Shown here one piece after another: positions 46,494 through 55,801 of a DNA stretch of 64,000 bases. The stretch covers positions 62,001 through 126,000 of the forward strand of contig NZ_JAKFYQ010000002.1 in assembly GCF_021533835.1 (NCBI RefSeq), given 5' to 3'. Every line of letters starts with the position of its first letter. Within the stretch, counting starts at the first letter, position 1. This DNA is from Synechococcus sp. Nb3U1 (GTDB lineage Bacteria; Cyanobacteriota; Cyanobacteriia; Thermostichales; Thermostichaceae). Under the pieces are notes generated by a model. That model was not told the origin of the DNA and did no database searches. It saw nothing but the letters and a program-made list of their open reading frames with translations. The position numbers and the translations under genes are program-made.

Positions 46494-47711
46494 TCAGAGC
46501 AGCCGAAGAACCTGAACTGGCGATCCGGCAGGGATTTGAGTGGTTCCTGGGGGTAGCACCGCCAAGGCATCACATCCCGCTAGGTTAATTAAGTTACCAG
46601 AATGGTGACTGTCGGCGGGCTGAAACTGAATTTGATCTGGCTTGAGGCGCAATTTACCCCAGAGATAGTGCTCGCGCTTGCCATCCGCATGAAGATCTTT
46701 AGGGCTAGTAGCCGAAATAACCTCTAAATAAGGCGGCAGGGATCCCCCCATCTTCAACAGGGCCGGGCGCAAAAAGCGCCAGAATGTCACCAAGGCAGAG
46801 GCGGGGTTACCCGGCAGGCCAAAGTACAACTGGTCAGGGCCGTGCGGATTCGAAAAACGGGCCACCGTCAGGGGTTTGCCCGGTTTGATCGCCACGCTGC
46901 GAATGAAAATCTTTCCCCCCAGCTCCTCCAGCAACTTTTCCACATAGTCAAAATCCCCCACCGACACGCCACCAGAAGAAATCACCCCATCGGCAGCCCC
47001 AAGCGCCTGCTGCATGCGCTCCCGCAATACCTGCGGCTGATCGGGCACAATGCCCAGTTTCACGGGGATCCCGCCCGCTGCCCGCACCAAAGCCGCCAAG
47101 CCATACTGATTGGAATCGACGATTTGCCCCGGCCCCGGCCCCTGCTGGATCGGCACCAACTCATCCCCAGTCGATAAAATGGCCACCCGTGGCTGACGAA
47201 ATACCGGCACCACCGCCTGCCGTATGGCTGCCAAGACCGCCAGTTCTGCCCCCCTCAAGCGTTGCCCGGCCTCTAGGATCGGATCCCCTTGACGTGCAAA
47301 GCTCCCCTGGGGCCGGACAAATTCGCCCTGCTGTGGATCTTTGAGAATCCGAACTTTGGTTTCTGATGGCCGCTGAGTATATTCCTGCATCACCACCGTA
47401 TCGGCCCCAGCAGGCAAGACCGAGCCAGTGTAGAGGCGTACTGCCTGCCCCGTTTGTACCTCTGTTGTGGGCGCTTTCCCGGCGGGGATGGTCTCGATCA
47501 CCTGCAGCTCACAGGGGATCCCCTGTTGCACATCTTCGTAGCGCAAAGCATAGCCATCCATGCTGGAGGTGGGCTGGGCGGGAAAATCCTGCGGGCTACA
47601 CAAGGTCTGGCCGAGAACCCGGTCTTGGGCGGATCCCAGCTCCACCCACTCCGTACCCAAGGGTTGAACAGCTTGCAAAATGAGAGCTTCCGCTTCGGCA
47701 ACCGGTAACAT
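46494..47711 (-). CDS. moeA: Molybdopterin molybdenumtransferase
   Basis: Inserts molybdate into adenylated molybdopterin. From the ATG at 47711 the product has 405 residues with the MoeA N-terminal domain (LPVAEAEALILQ, SSMDGYALRYEDV), the MoCF-biosynthesis core (RVAILSTGDELVPI, VDSNQYGLAALVRAAGG, ISSGGVSVGDFDYVEKLL, VAIKPGKPLTVARF, GLPGNPASALVTFWRFLRP) and the C-terminal MoeA domain (ending LPPGTTQIPAGSPVQVLRLL). A TTG at 47729 also fits. Its product serves molybdoenzymes such as nitrate reductase. Confidence 0.95.
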   Translation of the reverse strand: MLPVAEAEALILQAVQPLGTEWVELGSAQDRVLGQTLCSPQDFPAQPTSSMDGYALRYEDVQQGIPCELQVIETIPAGKAPTTEVQTGQAVRLYTGSVLPAGADTVVMQEYTQRPSETKVRILKDPQQGEFVRPQGSFARQGDPILEAGQRLRGAELAVLAAIRQAVVPVFRQPRVAILSTGDELVPIQQGPGPGQIVDSNQYGLAALVRAAGGIPVKLGIVPDQPQVLRERMQQALGAADGVISSGGVSVGDFDYVEKLLEELGGKIFIRSVAIKPGKPLTVARFSNPHGPDQLYFGLPGNPASALVTFWRFLRPALLKMGGSLPPYLEVISATSPKDLHADGKREHYLWGKLRLKPDQIQFQPADSHHSGNLINLAGCDALAVLPPGTTQIPAGSPVQVLRLL

Positions 47712-47989
47712 CACAGACGGGATCCCCAATCCCCTCTATCCTAAGGCCACGGCCCTGCTGTAGGTATCTGGCTGCGTCACAACCTCCTGAAAGTTCGAGA
47801 CCACTTCTTCAATCCGTCTTCTCAAGCTCAGAGAAGGTTTGGCAACTCAACAGGTGGGACGCATAGCCGCCGCTGAAGTGACCGGTTGAAAGTCGTGGCT
47901 GCGAATCTAGCGGCTAAGACCGTGGAGGCTGGATACTGAATGATACTGAATGAACTGGATCATGCTCAAACGCGGCGAGTGAGGTGCGA
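47712..47989. other. Gene-free left boundary of the Mrp operon
   Basis: 278 bp between moeA and mrpC without a supportable gene. It holds short open pieces in all frames and a direct repeat (GATACTGAATGA, then ATACTGAATGAA, near 47931-47956). This is the junction where the GGATCC-rich genome gives way to the HIP1-type operon, so an insertion scar is plausible, but no terminal repeat is visible. Confidence 0.4.
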
Positions 47990-48328
47990 ATGTTGAATGC
48001 TGCCGTCGTCATCACGATCATCCTTGGCTTTTTGGGAGTCGTGGTCAAGCGCAACCTGATTATGAAGATCATTGCTATGGATGTGATGAGTACGGGTGTC
48101 ATTGCCTTCTTTGTGATTTGGGCGGCGCGGAGCGGTATGTTCACGCCCATTTATAAACCCTGGCGTGAGCTCACCTATGCCGATCCGGTGCCTCAGGGGA
48201 TAATCCTCACGGCGATTGTGATTGGTCTATCGGTGCAAGCCTTGATGCTGGTGGGAGCGATGAAGCTGGCGCGCAACCACCCCACCCTAGAAGTCGAGAG
48301 TATCGAGCAGGCCATCGCAGATGACTGA
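47990..48328 (+). CDS. mrpC: Mrp antiporter subunit C (NuoK-like)
   Basis: A 112-residue, three-helix membrane protein homologous to NuoK/MnhC of the Mrp Na+(Li+)/H+ antiporter. Visible are MLNAAVVITIILGFLGVVVK, LIMKIIAMDVMSTGVIAFF, and DPVPQGIILTAIVIGLSVQAL (the NuoK signature PQALILTAIVI variant). The ATG at 47990 follows GAGGTG. It is the first gene of a seven-gene operon and overlaps mrpD by 8 bp. Its codons and motif content differ from the flanking genes. Confidence 0.92.
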   Translation: MLNAAVVITIILGFLGVVVKRNLIMKIIAMDVMSTGVIAFFVIWAARSGMFTPIYKPWRELTYADPVPQGIILTAIVIGLSVQALMLVGAMKLARNHPTLEVESIEQAIADD

Positions 48329-49775
48329 GCTGACATTGGTATGGGTGGCGCTGCCCTTTTTGTTGGCATTCACAACCTACCTGGTTCCAGCTCTAACACG
48401 CTCTGGCGCGATCGGCATGGCAGTGTTGACGGTGGCCTACGCGGTGCAGCACGGGGGCTTGCCCGGTACCACAGCCGTGCCGCTGGAGCTAAGGCTGCTG
48501 GATCACTTTGGGGTGACGCTGCGCGTTGATGCCAATGTTGCACCGATGCTCTTGGCCCACGGCCTAGTCACGCTGGTTGTGGCGTTGTATTTGGATCGGC
48601 AGTTTGTGGGCAATCGCTTTGTGGCAATGCAACTGCTGATTGTCCACGGCAGTGCCAACGCAGTTGTTATTAGCGCCGATCTGATCAGTGTCTACGTTGC
48701 CCTCGAAGTGTTGAGTGTTGGGGTGTTTTTGCTTTTAACCTACGGGCGGCGCGCCGCGCACCAACCGATGGTGGGAGAACGTCAGCTCTGGGTGGGGCTG
48801 CGCTACCTGTTTATGAGCAATGTCGCCATGCTCTTCTATTTGATGGGTACGGTGCTGGTTTATGTGCGCACGGGTTCCTTTGCCATGAGCAGTTTGGCTA
48901 CGGCCCCACCGACTGCTTTGGCGTTGCTTGTCATTGGTCTCTTGGCGAAGGGGGCGATCTTCGTCCCAGGGTTATGGTTGCCCCTGACCTATATCAGTGC
49001 CGACCCCGTCATCGTAGCCGTGCTCAGCGGCTTTACGACCAAAGCGGGAGCCATGGCCTTGGTTCGCTGTAGTGAAACTTCGGGGGTCTTAGCGCAGTGG
49101 CTACCCTACTTGAGTGCAGGCTCAGCCGTTTTTGGGATCGCGTTTGCCCTGGTATCAACGACACCGCAGCGCCTCTTGGCCTGGAGTTCGGTATCGCAGA
49201 TGGGATTTGTGATTGCGGCGCCCCAGTGGGCGGGTTTGTATGGCCTTGCCCACGGCTTAGCGAAACCGTTGCTTTTTATCGGCACAGCCGTGACCCATCG
49301 CTGGCGCTGGCCGATGCTGATGCTGGGTGCGGCTTCACTGGCGGGGTTGCCGGGGGGGGTGGGCTATGCGGCAAAAGCCCTGAGCTTAGCTGCCCTAGCC
49401 CCTTGGCACGAGTGGCTGCTCACGGGAGTGACGGTGGGGACAACCTGTGTGGTAGTACGAGTGCTGTTGGCACCTCCTCCCCAGGCGACAATGAAAATCA
49501 CCCATCAAGTAGGCTGGCCAGATAAGGCGGCGCTGGTGATTTGGGGTGGGGGCTTGCTCTGGGGCTGGCTACCGGCGGCTTACAGTTCTGCCAGTCTCTT
49601 CAAGGCACTGGCCAGCCTCAGTCTTGGGATCCTCCTCGGCTGGTGTTGGGAGCGTGTTCCGCAGAAGCGATGGCGCTTGGATGAGAGGCTAGAAGCGGTG
49701 ATTGGGGGCTTGAGTGTGGTGTTGGTGCTGATGTTGGTTCTGTTCGGTGGGGTGAACCATGTCGCACTACCCTAA
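48321..49775 (+). CDS. mrpD: Mrp antiporter subunit D (ND4/NuoN-like)
   Basis: The large proton-pumping-like subunit, 484 residues with about fourteen membrane helices. The proton_antipo core is visible: SADLISVYVALEVLSVGVFLLL (conserved Glu in helix 5), LALLVIGLLAKGAIFVPGLWLPL (Lys in helix 7), VSTTPQRLLAWSSVSQMGFV. In cyanobacterial Mrp operons two MrpD-like genes often occur; here only one. It overlaps mrpC and mrpE by a few bases. Confidence 0.93.
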   Translation: MTELTLVWVALPFLLAFTTYLVPALTRSGAIGMAVLTVAYAVQHGGLPGTTAVPLELRLLDHFGVTLRVDANVAPMLLAHGLVTLVVALYLDRQFVGNRFVAMQLLIVHGSANAVVISADLISVYVALEVLSVGVFLLLTYGRRAAHQPMVGERQLWVGLRYLFMSNVAMLFYLMGTVLVYVRTGSFAMSSLATAPPTALALLVIGLLAKGAIFVPGLWLPLTYISADPVIVAVLSGFTTKAGAMALVRCSETSGVLAQWLPYLSAGSAVFGIAFALVSTTPQRLLAWSSVSQMGFVIAAPQWAGLYGLAHGLAKPLLFIGTAVTHRWRWPMLMLGAASLAGLPGGVGYAAKALSLAALAPWHEWLLTGVTVGTTCVVVRVLLAPPPQATMKITHQVGWPDKAALVIWGGGLLWGWLPAAYSSASLFKALASLSLGILLGWCWERVPQKRWRLDERLEAVIGGLSVVLVLMLVLFGGVNHVALP

Positions 49776-50163
49776 GTTGGGTTTATTAGAAATTGGCCTG
49801 CGGCTTTTGATCTGGTTTTTGCTGACGGGCGATCTGAGCTGGGCCAATATCGCCATCGGTGTAGCTGCAACGCTACTGCTGCCGCGTCAAGCCTCCGCCC
49901 CAGTGCAATGGCGCGACTGGGGGCGTGTACTCAAGGAAATTGTGCTGGCCATTCCGCAGGCCTACCGGGAAGCCTTTGAGATGATCCTCAAGCCCCACAC
50001 CGTTGAGGCGGTTGTTCACAAACAAGCACCCCCCAATCGTTCGGCGGGGTTGGTGTTTCTGGATATCTTTTTGATTACCTTTACGCCCAAGACCATTGTG
50101 CTCGATTGCGATGCCCAAGGCACTTATGAAGTGCATGTGGTGAAGCCCCGGGAGGAAGTGTGA
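49759..50163 (+). CDS. mrpE: Mrp antiporter subunit E
   Basis: A 134-residue protein with N-terminal membrane segments (LLIWFLLTGDLSWANIAIGVAATLLL) and the MrpE/MnhE soluble tail (ILKPHTVEAVVHKQAPPN, FLDIFLITFTPKTIVLDCD, YEVHVVKPREEV). It overlaps mrpD by 17 bp and mrpF by 4 bp. MrpE is needed for stable complex assembly. Confidence 0.9.
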   Translation: MSHYPKLGLLEIGLRLLIWFLLTGDLSWANIAIGVAATLLLPRQASAPVQWRDWGRVLKEIVLAIPQAYREAFEMILKPHTVEAVVHKQAPPNRSAGLVFLDIFLITFTPKTIVLDCDAQGTYEVHVVKPREEV

Positions 50164-50411
50164 ATTTACTGCTGTTTCTGTTGACACTGACGCTGTGCTT
50201 GCCGCTGTATGCTGCGTGGCTGAAGGAGGATATTTGGCAGACGATGCTGGCGTTTGCCAGTTTGGCCACCAAGACATCGATCATGATTTTGGTGGTATCG
50301 GTGCTGCGGGATGATTGGATGATCGGCATCGTCGGGGTTTTGATTTTGTCGGTGGGGAATGCGGCGCTGATGCTTTTGGCACATGTGCTCAAGCGTCTTG
50401 AAATGCTCTAG
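50160..50411 (+). CDS. mrpF: Mrp antiporter subunit F
   Basis: An 83-residue protein with three membrane helices (LLLFLLTLTLCLPLYAAWL, MLAFASLATKTSIMILVVSVL, IVGVLILSVGNAALMLLAHVL), the MnhF/PhaF fold. The GTG start at 50160 overlaps mrpE by 4 bp. It is a small structural subunit of the antiporter. Confidence 0.88.
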   Translation: MNLLLFLLTLTLCLPLYAAWLKEDIWQTMLAFASLATKTSIMILVVSVLRDDWMIGIVGVLILSVGNAALMLLAHVLKRLEML

Positions 50412-50419
50412 GGGGTGGC

Positions 50420-50704
50420 ATGATGGAACGACTGATCGAGGGTCTGAGCTATGTTCTGTTCGCCATCGGGGTGCTGTTTTGGCTTTGGGGAACGGCCCCG
50501 CTGATTGGCGATCGCTCGATTTTGTTTAAACTGCATAGTCTTTCGGTGTCCGATACGTTGGGCTCGATGAGCATCATGATCGGGCTGTTGCTGCGGATCC
50601 CGCGTGAATGGCCGCTGTTGGTGTTGGCGCTGATTTCGCTGGCGATTTGGAACACGATTTTGGGCTATGTGCTGGCGTTTTGCTCGCAGCGCAAGCCGTT
50701 GTAG
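50420..50704 (+). CDS. mrpG: Mrp antiporter subunit G
   Basis: A 94-residue protein with three membrane helices and the MnhG/PhaG signature (YVLFAIGVLFWLWGTAPL, RSILFKLHSLSVSDTLGSMS). Start ATG 50420, with a second ATG immediately after. GCGATCGC (HIP1) occurs inside it at about 50509. Confidence 0.9.
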   Translation: MMERLIEGLSYVLFAIGVLFWLWGTAPLIGDRSILFKLHSLSVSDTLGSMSIMIGLLLRIPREWPLLVLALISLAIWNTILGYVLAFCSQRKPL

Positions 50705-50737
50705 GAGGATGCGTTCGCGTTAGCGTTGCGGAGCAAT

Positions 50738-51259
50738 ATGGAAGAGACTGTGTTGCTGGTGATTGTGTTGCTGCTACCCCTGACGGCGAGTTTGGTGGTC
50801 ACCCAGGTCAATCCCTATCATGCCTTAGTGATGCGGGGGATTCTGGGGGCAATCGCGGCCTTGATCTATGCCCTGTTTGGGGCGGCGGATGTGGCTCTAA
50901 CTGAGGCACTGGTGGGTACGATGCTTTCGATTACGCTCTACGCCATCGCGGTGCGTTCGTCGTTGAGTATGCGCCTAGGGGTACTCGAAGGCAGTCCCGT
51001 ACTGGATGCCAGCACGTCAGCGGCGCGGCAGTTATTGCAGCAGGTTCGTAAGGGGTTGCAGCCGCAGCATATGCGCCTAGAATTGGCCGCCTATGCCAGT
51101 CCCGAAACATTGGCGGCAGCGCTTCGCGATCGCGAGGTGCACAGTATTGCCCTTGAGCCCACCAGCGAAACGACTGGCTATCGCCTGATCACGCGCGTGC
51201 CCCGCCTGCAAGCCATTTTGGCCCAGCAAACCATCGTCTCTGAGGTGATCGCGGCATGA
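50738..51259 (+). CDS. mrpA: MrpA C-terminal-type subunit (DUF4040/MbhD-like)
   Basis: A 173-residue protein with four membrane helices (VLLVIVLLLPLTASLVVTQV, GILGAIAALIYALFGAADVAL, LVGTMLSITLYAIAVRS) and a soluble end. In most bacteria these residues are the C-terminal part of an 800-residue MrpA; here, as in cyanobacterial operons, it is a separate gene lacking the ND5-like half. The ATG at 50738 (MEETVLLV) is preferred. HIP1 occurs at about 51127. Confidence 0.85.
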   Translation: MEETVLLVIVLLLPLTASLVVTQVNPYHALVMRGILGAIAALIYALFGAADVALTEALVGTMLSITLYAIAVRSSLSMRLGVLEGSPVLDASTSAARQLLQQVRKGLQPQHMRLELAAYASPETLAAALRDREVHSIALEPTSETTGYRLITRVPRLQAILAQQTIVSEVIAA

Positions 51260-51939
51260 AATGGCTTTATGGTGTGGCGACGCTACTGGTGGCGTTATGG
51301 CTGATTGTCACCGTTCGCGCTAGTGGGACGGAGTCCTCTGCGGGGGCTGTTTTCCCGACGGTTGACGCGGTGAAGGTTCTGGCAACGGAGAGTGGGGTGC
51401 CCAATGCAGTGACGGGCTTAATTTTGCGCAATCGTCTCTACGATACGGTCTTTGAAGTGGTTGTATTTTCGACGGCAATTTTGGGTGCGAAATACTTGCT
51501 GACAGATGAACAGCCGACGGCAAGTGTGGCTCAGTTTAGCGATATTCCCTCCATTGTGTTGGCGCGAGTCGGGGCGACCATTTCGGCCTTGATTGCGGTC
51601 GAGCTAGCGATTCGAGGGCACCTCACTCCGGGCGGCGGCTTTGCTGCAGGGGTGGCCGGGGGTACGGCAATTGGATTGATTGCGATCACGGCCTCTTCGA
51701 CGTGGATGGAGCAGATCTACACCCAGTGGCGGGCCGCGATGTGGGAGAAGCTGTCGGTGGTGGCGTTTATTGGTGTTGCGATCGTTGCCCTTGCCGGTTG
51801 GCAGCTGCCCACAGGCGAACTAGGGGCTCTGATTAGCGGCGGCTGGATCCCGATCCTGAATATCTTGGTTGGGATCAAGGTGGCATTGGGTTCTTGGGCC
51901 GCAATTTTAATCTTTATTCGCTACCGCGGTTTGTTGTGA
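51256..51939 (+). CDS. mrpB: Mrp antiporter subunit B
   Basis: A 227-residue protein with six or so membrane segments. The MnhB block is visible: YDTVFEVVVFSTAILGAKYL, then the conserved RGHLTPGGGFAAGVAGGTAIGL, and GALISGGWIPILNILVGIKVALG. It overlaps mrpA by 4 bp and ends the operon, 4 bp before the MITE. Confidence 0.9.
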   Translation: MKWLYGVATLLVALWLIVTVRASGTESSAGAVFPTVDAVKVLATESGVPNAVTGLILRNRLYDTVFEVVVFSTAILGAKYLLTDEQPTASVAQFSDIPSIVLARVGATISALIAVELAIRGHLTPGGGFAAGVAGGTAIGLIAITASSTWMEQIYTQWRAAMWEKLSVVAFIGVAIVALAGWQLPTGELGALISGGWIPILNILVGIKVALGSWAAILIFIRYRGLL

Positions 51940-51943
51940 AGGC

Positions 51944-52052
51944 TTACAGCCTTTTCCAACTTTACGCAAGCCCTTGAGCTAGGCAAAAACCCTCATGGGG
52001 CAAGGGAGTGACCTGAATCTGCTATATCAGATAACGCTGGAAAAGGCTGTAA
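51944..52052. mobile_element. 109-bp MITE-like element with 15-bp terminal inverted repeats
   Basis: The left end TTACAGCCTTTTCCA (51944-51958) is the exact inverse of the right end TGGAAAAGGCTGTAA (52038-52052). Between the ends there is no ORF. Left-end relatives occur at 18450 and 44478. Flanks show no clear target duplication (AAGGC and ATGGG). It is therefore a non-autonomous transposon-like repeat whose parent element is not in the window. It sits directly at the right edge of the Mrp operon. Confidence 0.82.
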
Positions 52053-52152
52053 ATGGGTTGACGAGAAGCACCCCTGTTCCAACAAAGTCACTGACATTGC
52101 CAGTCACCAGAGTGAGTCCGTTGATAATAGCTACCTGAGCCGGCAGGCGCCC
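52027..52152 (-). pseudogene. C-terminal remnant of a VapC-type PIN-domain toxin
   Basis: On the minus strand, [20 protein letters not shown] followed by SDFVGTGVLLVNPF is the C-terminal end of a VapC PIN domain (the IALVNGLTLVTxNTxDF block). The preceding 90-100 residues and any antitoxin are absent. Its tail and stop codon (52027) come from inside the MITE, so insertion and deletion have ruined the gene. Confidence 0.75.
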
Positions 52153-52193
52153 TCTACAATGAGATGCTGACTCTGCAATCCACGGGATCCCTC

Positions 52194-55100
52194 ATGCCGC
52201 GCCGTACCGATATTCAAAAGATCTTGCTGATCGGAGCTGGGCCGATTGTCATTGGTCAGGCCTGTGAGTTCGACTATTCCGGCACCCAAGCCTGCAAAGC
52301 CCTACGGGAGGAAGGCTACGAGGTGATCTTGGTCAATTCCAACCCGGCTACAATCATGACGGATCCGAGCATGGCGGATCGCACCTACATCGAGCCGGTC
52401 ACCCCTGAGTTTGTGGCCAAGATCATCGAGCGGGAACGCCCCGATGCCCTGCTCCCCACCATGGGGGGACAAACTGCGTTGAATGTGGCAGTCAAGCTGG
52501 CGCAAATGGGGATCCTGGAACAATACGGGGTGGAGCTAATCGGGGCCAAGCAGGAAGCAATCGAAAAAGCCGAAGACCGAGAGCTGTTTAAGCAGGCGAT
52601 GCAGCGGATTGGCCTGGCGGTGCCCCAGTCGGGGTTGGCCCACACTCTGGAAGAAGCCAAACAGATTGCCCAGGACATTGGCTATCCCCTGATTATCCGC
52701 CCTGCTTACACCCTGGGGGGAACAGGGGGTGGAGTGGCCTATAACCAAGAGGAATTTGAGGAGATCTGCACCGCTGGATTGGATGCCAGCCCCGTCTCGC
52801 AAATTTTGGTGGAAGAGTCGGTGATCGGCTGGAAGGAATTTGAGCTGGAGGTGATGCGGGATCTGGCGGACAACGTGGTGATCATCTGTTCGATCGAAAA
52901 CATTGACCCGATGGGGGTGCATACCGGCGATTCCATCACTGTGGCTCCGGCCCAAACCTTAACCGACAAAGAATACCAACGGCTGCGGGACTACGCCATC
53001 GCCATCATCCGCGAAATTGGCGTAGAAACCGGCGGCTCCAATGTGCAATTTGCCGTCAATCCTCTGAATGGAGAAGTCCGGGTGATCGAAATGAACCCGC
53101 GGGTTTCCCGTTCCTCAGCGCTGGCCAGCAAAGCCACGGGTTTCCCGATCGCCAAAATGGCCGCCAAACTTGCTGTCGGCTACACGCTGCCGGAGATCCC
53201 CAACGACATCACCCGTAAAACTCCCGCTAGCTTTGAGCCCACTATCGACTACGTGGTCACCAAAGTGCCCCGCTTTGCCTTTGAGAAATTCCCCGGCTCG
53301 GAGCCGATCCTGACCACACAAATGAAGTCGGTGGGGGAAGCGATGGCGATTGGCCGCACCTTCCAGGAATCGGTACAGAAAGCGCTGCGCTCTTTGGAAA
53401 TTGATCGCCCGGGTTTTGGTGCCGACAAGCCAGAGACCTTTCCCCCCCCGGAAGCAGTGCGCGCCAACCTGCGCATTCCCAACCCCTTTCGTTTGCTCAC
53501 CATTCGCGCCGCTTTATTGATGGGCTTTGCGGCTGAAGAAATTGTTAGGCTCACCCAGATGGATCCCTGGTTTATTGATAAATTGGAAGAGTTGGTGGAG
53601 GTGGAACAGGCCGTGAAGGGACGGGAGTTGGGATCCCTCACTGAGACGGATCTGCGCCACCTTAAGCGGATGGGTTTTAGCGACCGGCAAATTGCCTACC
53701 TGACGGGATCCTCCGAAGGCCAGGTGCGTAGCTACCGCAAAGAACTGGGGGTGAGCCCCACCTACAAAACCGTAGATACCTGTGCCGCCGAATTTGAAGC
53801 CAGTACCCCCTATCAGTACTCCACCTACGAAAGCGAATCGGAGCTTTTTCCCTCTCAGAAAGAGAAGGTGATGATCTTAGGGGGTGGCCCCAACCGCATC
53901 GGCCAAGGGATCGAGTTCGACTACTGCTGCTGCCACGCTGCCTTTGCCCTCAGCCGCCTCGGCTATGAGGCGATCATGGTCAATTCCAACCCGGAAACCG
54001 TTTCCACCGACTACGACACCTCCGATCGCCTCTATTTTGAGCCCCTCACCCACGAGGATGTGATGAACCTGGTGGATGCCGAGCAGCCAGTGGGCCTGAT
54101 TGTGCAGTTTGGCGGCCAAACCCCCCTGAAATTGGCCCAGGGATTGGCGGCGGCCCAGGCTCCTATTTGGGGAACCTCCCCCGACTCGATCGATATTGCC
54201 GAAGATCGGGAGCGGTTTGAGCAGATTCTGCGGGAACTGGAGATCCAGCAACCTGCCAACGGCATTGCCCGGAGTGTGGAAGAAAGTCTCAAGATTGCCC
54301 AACGCATTGGCTATCCGGTGGTGGTACGGCCCAGCTATGTGTTGGGGGGCAGGGCGATGGAGATTGTTTACTCTGACCAAGATCTGAATCGCTACATGCA
54401 ACTGGCGGTGGCGGTGGATCCAGAACGTCCGGTGCTGGTGGATCAGTTTTTGGAAGATGCGGTGGAGGTGGATGTGGATGCCATCGCTGACCGGACGGGG
54501 GCTGTTACTATTGGTGGCATTATGGAGCACATCGAGCAGGCTGGGATCCATTCCGGCGATTCCGCCTGTGTGTTGCCCAGCCGTACCCTCAGCCCAGCGG
54601 TTTTGCGGGTCATCCGGGAGTGGACGGTGAAATTGGCCCAGGCCCTCAAAGTGGTGGGGTTGATCAACGTGCAGTACGCCGTGCAAAAAGACCAGGTGTA
54701 TATTCTGGAGGCCAACCCGCGGGCTTCTCGCACCGTGCCCTTTGTCAGCAAGGCTATCGGCCATCCTCTGGCAGATTATGCCGCCCAAGTGATGAGTGGC
54801 AAAACCCTGGTGGAATTGGGCTTTACCCAGGAGGTGATCCCCCCCCACATCGCCGTCAAAGAGGCGGTCTTGCCCTTCAACAAGTTCCCCGGTACCGATA
54901 CGCTCTTGGGGCCGGAAATGCGCTCCACCGGTGAGGTGATGGGGATTGACACGGAGTTTGGACGTGCCTTTGCCAAAGCCCAAATTGCTGCCGGCCAGGA
55001 TCTACCCCTCCAAGGAACTGTCTTCATCAGCCTCAGCGACCGCGATAAACAGGCGGTGATCCCAGTGGCACAGGAGTTTGCCGCCATGGGCTTTCGCCTG

Positions 55101-55406
55101 GTGGCCACGGAGGGCACCCAAACCTTTTTGACCCAGCAGGGGATCCCGGTGGAGAAAATCCTCAAGCTGCATGAGGGTCGTCCCCATGTGATTGATGCCA
55201 TTAAAAACCGCCAGATTCAGCTGATCATCAATACCCCTTCTGGCATCGAAGCCCAGCAGGATGGTCACAAAATTCGTCGTACCGCCTTGGCCTACAAGAT
55301 CCCTTTGGTGACTACTCTAGCTGGGGCCAGAGCCACTGCCGCCGCCATTCGCGCCCTGCAATCGGGATCCCTCGGGGTGAAGTCGTTGCAGGAGTTTCAT
55401 GCTTAG
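52194..55406 (+). CDS. carB: Carbamoyl-phosphate synthase large subunit
   Basis: Makes carbamoyl phosphate from bicarbonate, glutamine-derived ammonia and two ATP, for arginine and pyrimidine synthesis; works with CarA, which is not in the window. The sequence shows two homologous ATP-grasp halves ([18 protein letters not shown] and [18 protein letters not shown], the [18 protein letters not shown] and [18 protein letters not shown] repeats), the oligomerisation domain, and a C-terminal MGS-like allosteric domain ([18 protein letters not shown]). I start at ATG 52194 (MPRRTDIQ, the family start); an in-frame ATG at 52164 is possible and would add ten residues. Confidence 0.97.
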   Translation: MPRRTDIQKILLIGAGPIVIGQACEFDYSGTQACKALREEGYEVILVNSNPATIMTDPSMADRTYIEPVTPEFVAKIIERERPDALLPTMGGQTALNVAVKLAQMGILEQYGVELIGAKQEAIEKAEDRELFKQAMQRIGLAVPQSGLAHTLEEAKQIAQDIGYPLIIRPAYTLGGTGGGVAYNQEEFEEICTAGLDASPVSQILVEESVIGWKEFELEVMRDLADNVVIICSIENIDPMGVHTGDSITVAPAQTLTDKEYQRLRDYAIAIIREIGVETGGSNVQFAVNPLNGEVRVIEMNPRVSRSSALASKATGFPIAKMAAKLAVGYTLPEIPNDITRKTPASFEPTIDYVVTKVPRFAFEKFPGSEPILTTQMKSVGEAMAIGRTFQESVQKALRSLEIDRPGFGADKPETFPPPEAVRANLRIPNPFRLLTIRAALLMGFAAEEIVRLTQMDPWFIDKLEELVEVEQAVKGRELGSLTETDLRHLKRMGFSDRQIAYLTGSSEGQVRSYRKELGVSPTYKTVDTCAAEFEASTPYQYSTYESESELFPSQKEKVMILGGGPNRIGQGIEFDYCCCHAAFALSRLGYEAIMVNSNPETVSTDYDTSDRLYFEPLTHEDVMNLVDAEQPVGLIVQFGGQTPLKLAQGLAAAQAPIWGTSPDSIDIAEDRERFEQILRELEIQQPANGIARSVEESLKIAQRIGYPVVVRPSYVLGGRAMEIVYSDQDLNRYMQLAVAVDPERPVLVDQFLEDAVEVDVDAIADRTGAVTIGGIMEHIEQAGIHSGDSACVLPSRTLSPAVLRVIREWTVKLAQALKVVGLINVQYAVQKDQVYILEANPRASRTVPFVSKAIGHPLADYAAQVMSGKTLVELGFTQEVIPPHIAVKEAVLPFNKFPGTDTLLGPEMRSTGEVMGIDTEFGRAFAKAQIAAGQDLPLQGTVFISLSDRDKQAVIPVAQEFAAMGFRLVATEGTQTFLTQQGIPVEKILKLHEGRPHVIDAIKNRQIQLIINTPSGIEAQQDGHKIRRTALAYKIPLVTTLAGARATAAAIRALQSGSLGVKSLQEFHA

Positions 55407-55578
55407 GGTTTGACATTTGAGATTGACATCTGAGACCAGAATCGGATCCCACTGCCTCCCTCCCAGACTGACAAAGATTGCAATATCCCGGCCCCATTTG
55501 TATCAGAAGATGAATTTGTTTCACATTCCCCCTAGGGATCCCTGTTGCTCAGAATTGGATTGTTTAGCCTGAAAGAAG

Positions 55579-55597
55579 AGGCTGATCCAGCCTTTTT
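55579..55597 (+). terminator. Rho-independent terminator downstream of carB
   Basis: AGGCTG - ATC - CAGCCT followed by TTTT (55579-55597). A compact stem with a U run, 173 bp after the carB stop, on the strand that reads toward the D1 gene. Confidence 0.6.
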
Positions 55598-55801
55598 CAA
55601 TGGCCTAAAGGGCCTAAGGCACATTGTGCTGTGTGAGGGGTGCTGTGTGAGTGTTTAACTGTTTGCATCTTGCATCTTTGTGCTGGTCAGTTGCCGATTC
55701 ACTGAGCCATTATCATCCCGTTCTTTCCACCAAGGCTCAGAGGTACAACGGATCGACTGATCGGCAGGCTGTGTCGGTGATTGTTCAGGAGTCATTTGCT
55801 G
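55598..55801 (+). promoter_or_regulatory. Upstream region of the D1-like gene
   Basis: Contains direct copies of GTGCTGTGTGAG at 55626-55637 and 55640-55651 and two copies of TTGCATC near 55665-55680. I could not settle a -35/-10 pair, so the promoter is only assumed to lie here. The direct repeats could be a regulator site. An AGGAG ribosome site lies about 10 bp before the ATG at 55802. The rest of the 395-bp gap (55407-55578) shows nothing clear. Confidence 0.35.

Noticed and set aside
53877-54983. A 368-residue minus-strand frame inside carB
   Set aside because: It is an antisense shadow of the second ATP-grasp half of CarB; His-rich and Gly-rich composition with no homology.
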